Assembly (NCBI GenBank): GCA_017621655.1
Contig: JAGASS010000038.1
Location: 1-36,641, forward strand
Source: Clostridia bacterium
GTDB taxonomy: Bacteria > Bacillota > Clostridia > Oscillospirales > CAG-272
Reading direction: 5' to 3'
DNA: 36,641 nt
In this document: positions 15,376 through 23,890 of the stretch, one piece after another
Layout: each line of letters starts with the position of its first letter
Numbering within the stretch: the first letter of the stretch is position 1
Program-made: the position numbers and the translations under genes
Notes under the pieces: model-generated
Database searches by the model: none
What the model was told of the DNA's origin: nothing
What the model saw: only the letters and a program-made list of their open reading frames with translations

Positions 15376-15424
15376 GTTTTCGACTCCTTTCGGTAAATAT
15401 CGGCATATCTGCCATCGAAATGTC

Positions 15425-15453
15425 ATTATATATCAAAAATTACGTTTTGTCAA
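15425..15453 (-). promoter_or_regulatory. Promoter of the small membrane protein gene
   Basis: On the minus strand TTGACA (15453-15448), a 17-base spacer and TATAAT (15430-15425), a consensus sigma-A promoter. Confidence 0.85.
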
Positions 15454-15502
15454 GAACAAACGTTTGGAAAAAGAAAAAAGTTGAATTTTTTTCAAAAAGG
15501 TG

Positions 15503-15531
15503 TTGACAAAGGGAAATCGCCGTGCTATAAT
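15503..15531 (+). promoter_or_regulatory. Promoter of the infC-rpmI-rplT operon
   Basis: TTGACA (15503-15508), a 17-base spacer and TATAAT (15526-15531), a perfect consensus fitting a strong ribosomal-protein promoter. The leader to the IF-3 start is about 155 bases. Confidence 0.9.
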
Positions 15532-15537
15532 TAGTTG

Positions 15538-15694
15538 TCTTAAAAAGAAGCAGAGCACCGCTCTCACCGTCAGACGACGTTTGCCGGTTGATACCTACTA
15601 CCGCAAAAGCGGTAATTGTGCACGGGATCTGTTTCTTGACGCCCGCGCATTTTTTGTTTTTTGCGGGAAACGTAATTTTCGGAGGTGTTTTACC
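15538..15694 (+). ncRNA. infC leader with transcription attenuator (L20-leader-like)
   Basis: After a small hairpin (TACCGC-AAAA-GCGGTA, 15599-15614) the leader has a terminator: TGCACGGG (15619-15626) pairs with CCCGCGCA (15642-15649) with one mismatch, then TTTTTTGTTTTTT (15650-15662). The downstream GCGGG (15663-15667) can pair instead with CCCGC (15642-15646) and so break the terminator. In Bacillus subtilis this operon is controlled by L20 through attenuation of the leader, so the same logic is likely here. The L20 binding site itself is not identified. Confidence 0.65.
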
Positions 15695-15697
15695 ATA
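15681..15697 (+). promoter_or_regulatory. Ribosome site that selects an AUA start for IF-3
   Basis: GGAGGTG at 15681-15687 lies 9 bases before ATA at 15695-15697, in frame with IF-3. The first in-frame ATG (15722) has only AAAGGA one base away, too close to act. Confidence 0.7.
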
Positions 15698-16279
15698 GCA
15701 GCGAAAGGCAACTCAAAGGATATGACAATAAACGAGGCGATCTTCACCCTCCCCGGCTTCAGCCGTCAGAAGCAGGTCCGAGTAATCGGTCCCGACGGTG
15801 AGCAGATCGGCGTTATCAGCGCGATCTCCGCGCTTGAAAACGCGTACGATAAGGGTTACGATCTCGTTCTTATCGCTCCTCAGGGCGAGATTCCCGTATG
15901 CCGTATTATGGACTACGGAAAGTTCCGCTTCGAGCGCGACAAGAAGGAGAAGGAAGCAAGAAAGAAGCAGCAGATCGCCGAGATAAAGGAGATCCAGCTT
16001 TCCTGCCATATCGACGTAAACGACTTCAATACGAAGGTAAAGGCCGCGCTCCGTTTCCTTTCAAACGGAGACAAGGTAAGAGTTATGGTCAGATTCAGAG
16101 GCCGTCAGCTCAGCCACACAGAGCTTGGAATCGAGCTTCTTAAGAAGTTTGAGGAGGCGTGTGCTGAAAAGGGAAGCGTCGATAAGCAGCCCGCTATGGA
16201 GGGCAGATCCATGATCATGTTCCTCTCCCCCATCAAGCCCGGCAAAACAAAGCCGAAGGCAGAAAAACCTACCGAATAA
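15695..16279 (+). CDS. infC: Translation initiation factor IF-3, probable AUA start
   Basis: IF-3 binds the 30S subunit, keeps it free of 50S and checks start-codon/initiator-tRNA pairing. The 194-residue form from ATA 15695 has the N-domain (INEAIF through PVCRIMDYGKFRFE), the linker helix rich in Lys and Glu (KKEKEARKKQQ) and the C-domain (IKEIQLSCHIDVNDF through GDKVRVMVRFRGRQ). A shorter ATG start at 15722 would give 185 residues but lacks proper ribosome spacing. Non-AUG starts of infC are well known (AUU in E. coli) and let IF-3 limit its own synthesis, so AUA is plausible here. First gene of infC-rpmI-rplT. Confidence 0.93.
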   Translation: MAAKGNSKDMTINEAIFTLPGFSRQKQVRVIGPDGEQIGVISAISALENAYDKGYDLVLIAPQGEIPVCRIMDYGKFRFERDKKEKEARKKQQIAEIKEIQLSCHIDVNDFNTKVKAALRFLSNGDKVRVMVRFRGRQLSHTELGIELLKKFEEACAEKGSVDKQPAMEGRSMIMFLSPIKPGKTKPKAEKPTE

Positions 16280-16280
16280 C

Positions 16281-16330
16281 AGTCGCATTTGCGACACAGC
16301 GGGTCGGCTTCGACGGTGACCGAAGTCGGT
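16281..16330 (+). other. Hairpins between infC and rpmI
   Basis: GTCGCA-TT-TGCGAC follows the infC stop codon, and a second stem pairs GGCTTCG with CGAAGTC through one G-U. There is no T-run, so these are not terminators; they may be processing or translation-control structures in the polycistronic RNA. Confidence 0.4.
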
Positions 16331-16375
16331 ATATGCCCAAAAAAATACAGAAGTCATCGGGAAATGGAAAACAAA

Positions 16376-16567
16376 ATGGCTAAGATCAAGACACATAAGG
16401 CATCGTCCAAGAGATTCTCTCTCACCAAGAGCGGCAAGGTTAAGTTCAACCACATCAACCGCCGTCATCAGACCAACCTTAAGACAACCAAGCGCAAGAG
16501 ACACCTCCGTAAGGCAGGATACCTCAGCGAATCCATGGCTCCCAATGTAAGAGCAATGATCGGTTGA
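16376..16567 (+). CDS. rpmI: Ribosomal protein L35 (bL35)
   Basis: A 63-residue basic protein of the 50S subunit. MAKIKTHKASSKRF is the typical start and HLRKAGYLSES is characteristic of the C-terminal part. ATG 16376 gives the standard family N-terminus; an in-frame ATG at 16364 would add four residues. Second gene of the infC-rpmI-rplT operon. Confidence 0.95.
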   Translation: MAKIKTHKASSKRFSLTKSGKVKFNHINRRHQTNLKTTKRKRHLRKAGYLSESMAPNVRAMIG

Positions 16568-16598
16568 TCAACTACCAAAAATCAGGAGGAATTAAGAA

Positions 16599-16952
16599 AT
16601 GGCAAGAGTAAAGGGTGCGGTTACTACCCGCGCAAGAAGAAATAAAGTTCTCAAGCTCGCAAAGGGTTATTGGGGTTCCAAGTCCAAGCACTTCAAGATG
16701 GCTAAGCAGGCCGTAATGAAGAGCGGCAACTACGCATTTGCAGGAAGAAAGATGAAGAAGAGAGACTTCCGTTCTCTCTGGATCACCCGTATCTCCGCTC
16801 AGGCGAAGGTTAACGGTATGAACTATTCTCAGTTCATGCACGGCCTTAAGCTCGCAGGCATCAACCTTAACAGAAAGATGCTCGCTGAGCTTGCAGTTTC
16901 CGATAAGGAAGCATTCGCAGCTCTCTGTGAGAAGGCAAAGGTAGCTAAGTAA
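16599..16952 (+). CDS. rplT: Ribosomal protein L20 (bL20)
   Basis: A 117-residue 50S assembly protein that binds 23S rRNA early and, in studied Firmicutes and E. coli, also represses its own operon. The typical [28 protein letters not shown] N-terminus and [11 protein letters not shown] are visible, and the length is standard. CAGGAGG lies 9 bases ahead of ATG. Last gene before the terminator at 16966. Confidence 0.97.
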   Translation: MARVKGAVTTRARRNKVLKLAKGYWGSKSKHFKMAKQAVMKSGNYAFAGRKMKKRDFRSLWITRISAQAKVNGMNYSQFMHGLKLAGINLNRKMLAELAVSDKEAFAALCEKAKVAK

Positions 16953-16965
16953 TATATCAGAGCTA

Positions 16966-16991
16966 AAAAACCCGGCTTCGCCCGGGTTTTT
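16966..16991 (+). terminator. Terminator of the infC-rpmI-rplT operon
   Basis: AAAAACCCGG and CCGGGTTTTT around a CTTCGC loop, with a T-run. Confidence 0.92.
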
Positions 16992-17026
16992 GCTATGTTT
17001 GTGCTGGTCAGAATGAACGTCATCTC

Positions 17027-17150
17027 GCCTTCCCCTCAGGGGAAGGTGTCGAGCGAATGCGAGACGGATGAGGTGTAGGATGCGGAGCATCCGTTACAGT
17101 AAAAAAATGCATTGTTTTCTAGCGGCGGGAGCAAGCCCCCGCCCTACGAC
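17027..17150 (+). repeat. Two-hairpin intergenic repeat plus GC-rich module
   Basis: 17027-17075 repeats hairpin A (GCCTTCCCCTCAGGGGAAGG) and the tail GGATGAGGTG; hairpin B is imperfect here (GTCGAGC-GAAT-GCGAGAC with a two-base mismatch). 17122-17150 is a short relative of the GCGGGAGCAAGCCCCCGCCC module found at 4440 and 36324. It lies between the rplT terminator and trmH. Confidence 0.75.
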
Positions 17151-17207
17151 TATGTGTATAACAGAGTGAAAGCGAATTATATGCCTCTCTGTTAAAAGGA
17201 GAAAATT

Positions 17208-17999
17208 ATGCTTATAACAAGCAGAAGCAACCCTCTTATAATCGAAACGGCGTCTCTGAAGGAGAAAAAATACCGCGAAAGAAGCTCGCTCTTTATCTTT
17301 GAGGGCGTGAAGCTTTTTGACGAGGCGGTAAAAAGAGGCGTTGAGATAGTGCGTGTTTTTGCGACCGAAAAGATGACGGAATACTGCAAAAACAGCGCTT
17401 TTAAGGGCGAGATAATTACGGTTTCGGACAGTGTTTACGAAAAGCTGTCGAACGAAAAAGCGCCCGAGGGAATAATTTGTGTTGCAAAATATATTGACAA
17501 ATCCCACAATATGAATAAAATATATAATAAGGAAGAGTTTGAAAACAGCGAAAAGCGTGTCATAATTCTTTCTTCGCTTCGCGATCCGGGCAACCTTGGA
17601 ACGGTCATTCGTTCGGCTTCGGCGTTCGGAGTTGACGAGATAATAATGAGCTCGGACTGCGCGGATATATATAATCCGAAGACGGTAAGAGCCGCTATGG
17701 GAACTCTTTTTTCGCAGAGCGTATCGTACGTAGACGACCTCGCCTCTACCGTAAAGGAAATGAATGCGGGCGGATATATTACGCTTGCCGCAGTTCTTGA
17801 CGATAATGCGAAGGCGCTGAACGACGTTAAGATCGGCAAGAAAACTGCTTTTATAATCGGAAACGAAGGCCACGGAATCGCCCCTGACGTGATCGAAAGC
17901 GCGTCGGGAACGGTCTATATACCGATGGCGGAAGGCGTTGAGTCGCTTAACGCCGCAATTGCCGCTTCGGTATTTATGTGGCAAGCATATAAAGGATGA
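17208..17999 (+). CDS. TrmH-family RNA 2'-O-methyltransferase (SpoU)
   Basis: A 263-residue SPOUT-class enzyme that methylates a ribose 2'-OH in rRNA or tRNA using S-adenosylmethionine. The N-terminal substrate-binding domain (about 1-100) is followed by the trefoil-knot domain. Its motifs are LRDPGNLGTVIRSASAFG (motif 1), FIIGNEGHGI (motif 2) and IPMAEGVESLNAAIAASV (motif 3). AAAAGGAG precedes ATG. Position after rplT is common in Firmicutes. Its end overlaps the dprA start by 4 bases. The exact target nucleotide cannot be stated. Confidence 0.9.
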   Translation: MLITSRSNPLIIETASLKEKKYRERSSLFIFEGVKLFDEAVKRGVEIVRVFATEKMTEYCKNSAFKGEIITVSDSVYEKLSNEKAPEGIICVAKYIDKSHNMNKIYNKEEFENSEKRVIILSSLRDPGNLGTVIRSASAFGVDEIIMSSDCADIYNPKTVRAAMGTLFSQSVSYVDDLASTVKEMNAGGYITLAAVLDDNAKALNDVKIGKKTAFIIGNEGHGIAPDVIESASGTVYIPMAEGVESLNAAIAASVFMWQAYKG

Positions 18000-19267
18000 T
18001 TCAAATGATACTGAATGAGAATTCAACCCTATACTGGCTTTGGCTTCAGAATCTGTGCGGCGAGGGCTCGGTGCTTCCCGAGATACTCATATCACATTTC
18101 GGCTCGATCAAAGATGTATATGAGGCGGACGAGCAGGATTATGAGCAGGTCAGCGGTATAACGGCTCGCTCCGTTAAGAAGCTTGCCGATAAGTCGCTTG
18201 ATAAAGCGCGAGAGATACTTGCATACTGTAAGAACGAGGGCGTCGGTATTCTGACTCCCGATTCCGCGCTTTATCCGAAGCGTCTGAGTAGAATTCCCTG
18301 CAAGCCGGCGGTCCTTTATTATAAGGGCGTGATGGTCGATCTTGACCGCGAGGTTTGTATAGCCGAGGTCGGAACGAGAGAAATGACCGAATACGGCTCG
18401 CGTACCGCTTATACGATGGCTTACGATATGGCGCGCGGCGGCGCGGTAGTCGTCAGCGGTATGGCAAAGGGTGTCGACGGAATGGCACACAGAGGTGCTC
18501 TTGACGCAGGCGGTTACACAGTCGCTGTGCTTGGTTGCGGGATCGATCGCGCATATCCGAGCGAGCACGTCGGACTTATGAAGGAAATAATCGGTTGCGG
18601 AGTCGTTATGACGGAATACCGTCCGTTCACTCCGCCTATCGGCAGAAATTTTCCGATGAGAAACAGGATAGTAAGCGGTCTGTCTCTCGGTACTCTCGTT
18701 ATCGAAGCCCCGAAAAAGAGCGGCGCGCTGATAACTGCGGAGACTGCGCTGAAGCAGGGCAGAGACGTTTTCGCTCTTCCCGGCAAGGTCGGCGAAATGA
18801 GCAGTGAGGGAAGTAACCATCTTATCAGAAACGGCGCAAAGATGGTAACGGGTGCGACCGATATTCTCGTTGAATATCAAAACCTCTATCCGACTAAAAT
18901 AGATCTGAACAAAATTACCGCAATAAAGTCGCGTAATTTTGCGCCGGGTTCTTTCGTTGCGACAGAGCTTCCGAATTTTTCCGAAAAGCGTGGGGAAAGT
19001 GCCGAAAAGCGCGCGTCCGTGTCCGAAAAGAAAATGACGAAGCCGGAAAAGGAAGTTAAGGAAGAAAAGCCGTATACGCTTCCGACTGACGTAGAGGGCA
19101 AGCAGCTTGAGATCCTTACGCTTCTTATGAACGAGGGCGAAATGACCTCCGATATGATCGCGTCAAAGACGTCAAGCGCGATAACCGATATTCTCGTCGA
19201 GCTTACGATGCTCGAAATAATGGGACACATAAGCGCAAATCCCGGCGGTACATATAAATTAAGTTAA
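17996..19267 (+). CDS. dprA: DNA-processing protein DprA
   Basis: DprA protects incoming single-stranded DNA and loads RecA during natural transformation; it is widely kept even in species not known to be competent. The 423 residues show an N-terminal helical region (about 1-80), the Rossmann core (VGTREMTEYG, GMAKGVDGMAHRGAL, VAVLGCGIDRAYPSEH, RNRIVSGLS) and a C-terminal winged helix (about 360-423). A charged linker rich in Glu, Lys and Ser (about 320-360) joins them. The start ATGA overlaps the trmH stop; a second in-frame ATG is at 18005. Directly upstream of topA, a conserved order in Firmicutes. Confidence 0.95.
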   Translation: MIQMILNENSTLYWLWLQNLCGEGSVLPEILISHFGSIKDVYEADEQDYEQVSGITARSVKKLADKSLDKAREILAYCKNEGVGILTPDSALYPKRLSRIPCKPAVLYYKGVMVDLDREVCIAEVGTREMTEYGSRTAYTMAYDMARGGAVVVSGMAKGVDGMAHRGALDAGGYTVAVLGCGIDRAYPSEHVGLMKEIIGCGVVMTEYRPFTPPIGRNFPMRNRIVSGLSLGTLVIEAPKKSGALITAETALKQGRDVFALPGKVGEMSSEGSNHLIRNGAKMVTGATDILVEYQNLYPTKIDLNKITAIKSRNFAPGSFVATELPNFSEKRGESAEKRASVSEKKMTKPEKEVKEEKPYTLPTDVEGKQLEILTLLMNEGEMTSDMIASKTSSAITDILVELTMLEIMGHISANPGGTYKLS

Positions 19268-19288
19268 ATTCCTATCAGGAGAAAATAA

Positions 19289-21538
19289 ATGGCAAATCTA
19301 GTAATAATCGAGTCACCCTTCAAGGCGCCGACGATAAAGAACTATCTCGGCTCAAACTATAAGGTGATCGCGTCAAAGGGACACCTACGCGATCTCCCGA
19401 AAAGCTCGCTCGGAGTTGATATTGAAAACGGCTTTGACGCTCATTATATCAATATCCGCGGCAAGGGCGACATTATAAAGGAACTGAAAAAAGAGGCGAA
19501 GAACGCGTCGAAGATATACTTCGCAACGGACCCTGACCGCGAAGGTGAGGCGATCTCCTGGCATCTTGCGAACGTTCTCGGTATTCCGATCGAAAAGACG
19601 AGAAGAATAACCTTTAACGAGCTTACCAAGACCGCGATAAAGAGCGCGATCAAGGAGCCGCGTAATATCGACCTCGAGCTTGTCAATTCACAGCAGGCGA
19701 GAAGAATTCTCGACAGAATCGTCGGCTATAAGCTTTCCCCGTTCCTGTGGAAAACCGTTCGCTCGGGTCTCTCGGCAGGACGTGTTCAGTCGGTTGCGAC
19801 GAGAATAATCGTTGACCGAGAAAACGAGATAAACGCATTCGTTCCGCAGGAGTATTGGACGCTTGACGCGCTTCTTAATACCGCGTCGGGTGCCGCGCTG
19901 ACTGCTCATTATTACGGTAAAAACGGCAAAAAGAATGAGCTTAAGAACGAAAAGGACGCAAAGGCGGTCTATGACGCGGTTTCGGGTCAGACCTTTACCG
20001 TTACCTCGGTAAAGAAGACCGTTAAGCAGAGAAATCCCCTTCCTCCCTTTACGACCTCGACGATGCAGCAGGAGGCTTCAAAGAAGCTCGGCTTCAATTC
20101 GCAGAAGATAATGAAGGTCGCGCAGGAGCTTTACGAGGGTATCAACGTCGGAAGCTCAAACGGCGGCGTTCAGGGCCTTATCACCTATATGCGTACCGAC
20201 TCGCTCCGTGTTTCCGACGAGGCGGCAGAGAACGCAAAGAAATATATTGAAGAAAAATACGGCGCAGATCACTGCCCCAAGACTAAGAGAGTCTATAAGA
20301 CGAAGGCAGGAGCGCAGGACGCTCACGAGGCGATTCGTCCGTCGAACATCGCGCTCGAGCCGGATATGATAAAGAAATATCTCACACCCGACCAGTATAA
20401 GCTTTATAAGCTTATTTTCAGCCGCTTTATTGCTTCTCAGATGGCGTCTGCACAGGTCGATACCGTAAACGCCGGGATCTCGGTAGGCGCGTATAACTTC
20501 CGCGCATCGGGATCGTCCGTCAAGTTTGCCGGCTTTATGGCGGTATACGATTACGTTGAGGAGGGCGAGGAGAGAAAGGGACTTCTTCCCGAAATAAAGG
20601 AAAACGATACCCTTGCTCTGCGTGAGCTTAATCCCGCACAGCACTTTACCGAGCCGCCAGCGCGCTTCAACGAGGGCTCGCTCATCAAGTTCCTTGAAGA
20701 GAAGGGAATCGGACGTCCCTCGACCTACGCGCCCATCGTTACTACGATAATTTCGCGCGGATACGTTGCACGTGAGGGTAAATCCCTTAAGCCGACACAG
20801 CTCGGAATCGTTACGACGAAGCTTATGGTCGAGCACTTCCCCGATATAGTTGACTACGAATTCACCGCTCAGATGGAGGACTCGCTCGACAGCATCGCAG
20901 GCGGCGACACCGATATGATAACAGTCCTTTCCGACTTCTATCGTGGCTTCAGCGAGCATCTTAACAAGGCGGAAGCAACTGTCGAAAAGGAAGAGGTCGA
21001 GGTGCCTGTCGTTGAGACCGACATTATTTGCGACAAGTGCGGAGCAAAGATGATAATCCGTCAGGGCAGATACGGCAAATTCGCCGCTTGCCCGAATTAC
21101 CCCGAATGTAAGAACACAAAGCCGATCGACAAGGACGGCAAGGAGCTTGTTAAGAAGGATACCGCCGAAAAGACCGATATGATCTGCGAGCTTTGCGGTA
21201 AGGAAATGCTTAAGCGCAAGGGTCGTTACGGCGAGTTCTACGCATGCTCCGATTATCCGAGATGTAAGAATACGAAGCCGATCCTCCGCCCGATAGGTGT
21301 TAACTGCCCTAAGTGCGGCGGAAACATCGTTCTTCGTAACGGTAAAAACAGAAGCGTCTATTATTCCTGCGAGAATTATCCCGAGTGCGACTTCAGCTCA
21401 TGGGATAAGCCGGTAAACGAGAACTGCCCCGAATGCGGTAAGATCCTTTACTATAAGAAGGGTAAGAATCAGCTCGTTTGCGCAGAGAAGGATTGCGGTT
21501 TTAAGAAGGAAATTTCCCCTGAAAATTATGAAAACTGA
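19289..21538 (+). CDS. topA: DNA topoisomerase I
   Basis: Type IA topoisomerase that removes negative supercoils. The 749 residues hold the TOPRIM domain (E8 in the first strand, DPDRE at 81-85), the catalytic tyrosine Y300 in ITYMRTDSLR, and GIGRPSTYAPI. At the C-terminus there are four zinc-ribbon units, each with two CxxC-type pairs (CDKCG, CELCG, CPKCG, CPECG, from about residue 580). The usual start ESPAKAKTI reads ESPFKAPTI here, two changes in the otherwise conserved first loop. GGAGAA precedes ATG. Its last 11 bases overlap trmFO. Confidence 0.96.
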   Translation: MANLVIIESPFKAPTIKNYLGSNYKVIASKGHLRDLPKSSLGVDIENGFDAHYINIRGKGDIIKELKKEAKNASKIYFATDPDREGEAISWHLANVLGIPIEKTRRITFNELTKTAIKSAIKEPRNIDLELVNSQQARRILDRIVGYKLSPFLWKTVRSGLSAGRVQSVATRIIVDRENEINAFVPQEYWTLDALLNTASGAALTAHYYGKNGKKNELKNEKDAKAVYDAVSGQTFTVTSVKKTVKQRNPLPPFTTSTMQQEASKKLGFNSQKIMKVAQELYEGINVGSSNGGVQGLITYMRTDSLRVSDEAAENAKKYIEEKYGADHCPKTKRVYKTKAGAQDAHEAIRPSNIALEPDMIKKYLTPDQYKLYKLIFSRFIASQMASAQVDTVNAGISVGAYNFRASGSSVKFAGFMAVYDYVEEGEERKGLLPEIKENDTLALRELNPAQHFTEPPARFNEGSLIKFLEEKGIGRPSTYAPIVTTIISRGYVAREGKSLKPTQLGIVTTKLMVEHFPDIVDYEFTAQMEDSLDSIAGGDTDMITVLSDFYRGFSEHLNKAEATVEKEEVEVPVVETDIICDKCGAKMIIRQGRYGKFAACPNYPECKNTKPIDKDGKELVKKDTAEKTDMICELCGKEMLKRKGRYGEFYACSDYPRCKNTKPILRPIGVNCPKCGGNIVLRNGKNRSVYYSCENYPECDFSSWDKPVNENCPECGKILYYKKGKNQLVCAEKDCGFKKEISPENYEN

Positions 21539-22859
21539 CGTTATCCACGTTATCGGAGCAGGCCTATCCGGCTCCGAGGCGGCATATCAGGCGGCGAAGA
21601 TGGGCTGTGAGGTCATTCTTCACGAAATGAAGCCGCAAAAATATTCACCCGCGCATCACTATAAGGGAATGGCAGAGCTTGTCTGCTCAAACTCTCTGCG
21701 CTCGCTTCAGCTGACGAACGCCGTTGGGCTTCTCAAGGAGGAGCTTCGCATACTCGGCTCGCTCATTATGGAGGCGGCTGACGCAACTGCCGTTCCTGCA
21801 GGCGCGGCGCTTGCGGTAGACAGATATAAGTTCTCCGACTACGTGACAGAGAAGATTCGCTCAATGCCGAATATCACCGTCGTTGACGGCGAGGTGACCG
21901 AGCTTCCGACTGACGGGATCACCGTCGTTGCAAGCGGACCTCTTACCTCGGACGCGCTCGCAAAGCATCTTTCCGAGCTGCTTGGCGAAAGCTACCTCAG
22001 CTTCTTCGATGCGGCGGCGCCGATAGTTGATGCTTCGACTATTGATATGAGCAAGGCGTACTTCGCTTCACGCTACGGCAAGGGCGATCCCTGCTATATC
22101 AACTGCCCGATGGAAAAGGACGAGTACGACGCATTTTACGAGGCGCTTATAAGCGCGGAGGAAGCACCGCTTAAGGAATTTGACCGCGAAAGTCAGAAGG
22201 ATATAACGGTCTTTGAGGGCTGTATGCCCGTTGAGGTAATGGCAAAGAGAGGACGCGAAACGCTCCTTTTCGGACCGCTTAAGCCGGTCGGACTTCCTTA
22301 TCCCGGAACCGACCGCGATCCATACGCCGTGATTCAGCTCCGTCAGGAAAATGCCGAGAAAACGATGTATAACCTCGTCGGCTTCCAGACGCACCTGACC
22401 TTTGAGGCGCAAAGACGCGTCTTCAGAATGATTCCCGGACTTGAGAGCGCGGAATTTCTCCGCTACGGCGTGATGCACAGAAACACATATATAAATTCCC
22501 CGAAGCTCCTTAATTCCGACTATTCGCTTGTGAGCAACGGAAATATCTATTTCGCAGGACAGATGACGGGCGTTGAGGGATATATCGAATCGACCTCGTC
22601 GGGCTGGCTTGCCGGCTTCAACGCCGCAAGAAAAATGAAGGGACTTTCTCCCTTTACCCCTGATAACCGCTGTGCTATCGGCGCGCTGGCAAATTACGTC
22701 AGCGACCGTACGGTCACGGCTTTCCAGCCGATGAACGTAAACTTCGGCATAATCGCATCACCCGATAAGAAAATTAAAGGCGGAAAGGCAGTCCGTAACG
22801 AGTACCTTTCCGAAAGAGCACTTTCCTATTTGAAGGAAATATATGAGAATTTGGAGTAA
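21528..22859 (+). CDS. trmFO: Folate-dependent tRNA (uracil-54-C5)-methyltransferase TrmFO
   Basis: Makes ribothymidine at position 54 of tRNA using methylenetetrahydrofolate and FADH2, the Gram-positive alternative to TrmA. The 443 residues match TrmFO: the FAD-binding VIGAGLSGSEAAYQAAKMG, then CSNSLRS, HEMKP, and the C-terminal NYVSDRTVTAFQPMNVNFGI. The start codon lies inside the end of topA (11-base overlap), implying coupled translation. The topA-trmFO order is conserved in Firmicutes. Confidence 0.95.
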   Translation: MKTDVIHVIGAGLSGSEAAYQAAKMGCEVILHEMKPQKYSPAHHYKGMAELVCSNSLRSLQLTNAVGLLKEELRILGSLIMEAADATAVPAGAALAVDRYKFSDYVTEKIRSMPNITVVDGEVTELPTDGITVVASGPLTSDALAKHLSELLGESYLSFFDAAAPIVDASTIDMSKAYFASRYGKGDPCYINCPMEKDEYDAFYEALISAEEAPLKEFDRESQKDITVFEGCMPVEVMAKRGRETLLFGPLKPVGLPYPGTDRDPYAVIQLRQENAEKTMYNLVGFQTHLTFEAQRRVFRMIPGLESAEFLRYGVMHRNTYINSPKLLNSDYSLVSNGNIYFAGQMTGVEGYIESTSSGWLAGFNAARKMKGLSPFTPDNRCAIGALANYVSDRTVTAFQPMNVNFGIIASPDKKIKGGKAVRNEYLSERALSYLKEIYENLE

Positions 22860-22865
22860 TATGCT

Positions 22866-23885
22866 ATGAGAATTATCGTAGATATTATGAGCGGAGACAA
22901 AGCTCCTCTCGAAATACTGCTTGGCGCACACGAGGCGGCGACCGAAAACCCGAACGTCGGCTTTACCTTTGTCGGTAACGAGGGCATTATGCGTGCCATC
23001 GCATCCGCAAGAGGTTTTTCCATCAATCTTCCGAATATCGAGATAGTCAATACTACCTCTGTCATTACAATGGAGGATCAGCCCCTTTCCGTCGTAAGAG
23101 AGAAGAAGGATTCCTCTATGGGAGTCGGTCTTAAGCTTCTTGCCGAAGGCAAGGGCGACGCATTTGTAAGCGCAGGTAATACAGGCGCGCTTCATGCCGG
23201 TTCAACGCTTATCGTAAGAAGGATCAAGGGAATACAGAAGTCGGGAATCGCAACTATCCTTCCTTACGCTAACCCGACGATGCTTATGGACAGCGGCGCG
23301 AATATCGAGATCCCGCCCGAGACCTACGTGCAGTTCGCGCAGATGGGAACTGTCTATATGAGAGAGATAATGGGCGTACCGAATCCACGTATAGGTCTAC
23401 TTAACATCGGCGAGGAGAGAATAAAGGGAACGAAGACTGTTGCAGCCGCATACGAGCTTCTCGAGAAGGCAGACGGGATCAATTTCGTCGGTAATATCGA
23501 GGGTAAGGACGTCCCGAACGGCAAGTGCGACGTTCTCGTCTGCGACGGATTTGCAGGCAATATCGTTCTTAAGCTCAGCGAGGGACTTTCGAAGTTCATT
23601 ATCAGCAAGCTCACCGACGTGTTTACCGCTAATCCCCTTACGAAGGTGTCGTACCTCGGCGTTAAGGGCGGACTTAAGAACATGAAAAAGAGCTTCGACG
23701 CGTCGGAATACGGCGGCGCACCGCTTCTCGGTCTTTCAAAGACCGTCATAAAAGCACACGGAAATTCCGATGCTTACGCGATAAAGAACGCGATCCGTCA
23801 GGCGCTTCAGTGCGTCGACAACGCGGTCACGTATAAGATCGCGAAGCTTATCGTGCCGCATATCATTACAGAGGAAAATAAGTAA
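22866..23885 (+). CDS. plsX: Phosphate acyltransferase PlsX
   Basis: Converts acyl-ACP to acyl-phosphate, the acyl donor for PlsY in phospholipid synthesis. The 339 residues show MSGDKAPLEILLGA near the N-terminus, FVSAGNTGALHAGS, MLMDSGAN and VCDGFAGNIVLKLSEG, all family landmarks. It starts 6 bases after trmFO. rnc follows directly; the acpP gene that often sits between plsX and rnc is absent. Confidence 0.96.
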   Translation: MRIIVDIMSGDKAPLEILLGAHEAATENPNVGFTFVGNEGIMRAIASARGFSINLPNIEIVNTTSVITMEDQPLSVVREKKDSSMGVGLKLLAEGKGDAFVSAGNTGALHAGSTLIVRRIKGIQKSGIATILPYANPTMLMDSGANIEIPPETYVQFAQMGTVYMREIMGVPNPRIGLLNIGEERIKGTKTVAAAYELLEKADGINFVGNIEGKDVPNGKCDVLVCDGFAGNIVLKLSEGLSKFIISKLTDVFTANPLTKVSYLGVKGGLKNMKKSFDASEYGGAPLLGLSKTVIKAHGNSDAYAIKNAIRQALQCVDNAVTYKIAKLIVPHIITEENK

Positions 23886-23890
23886 GCAAA

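Noticed and set aside
15500..15694. An upstream in-frame extension of IF-3 to position 15500
   Set aside because: It would begin upstream of the promoter -35 box and be read through the leader hairpins; the family N-terminus starts near 15695-15722.
16281..16330. A terminator between infC and rpmI
   Set aside because: The stems have no following T-run, and rpmI and rplT need the upstream promoter.
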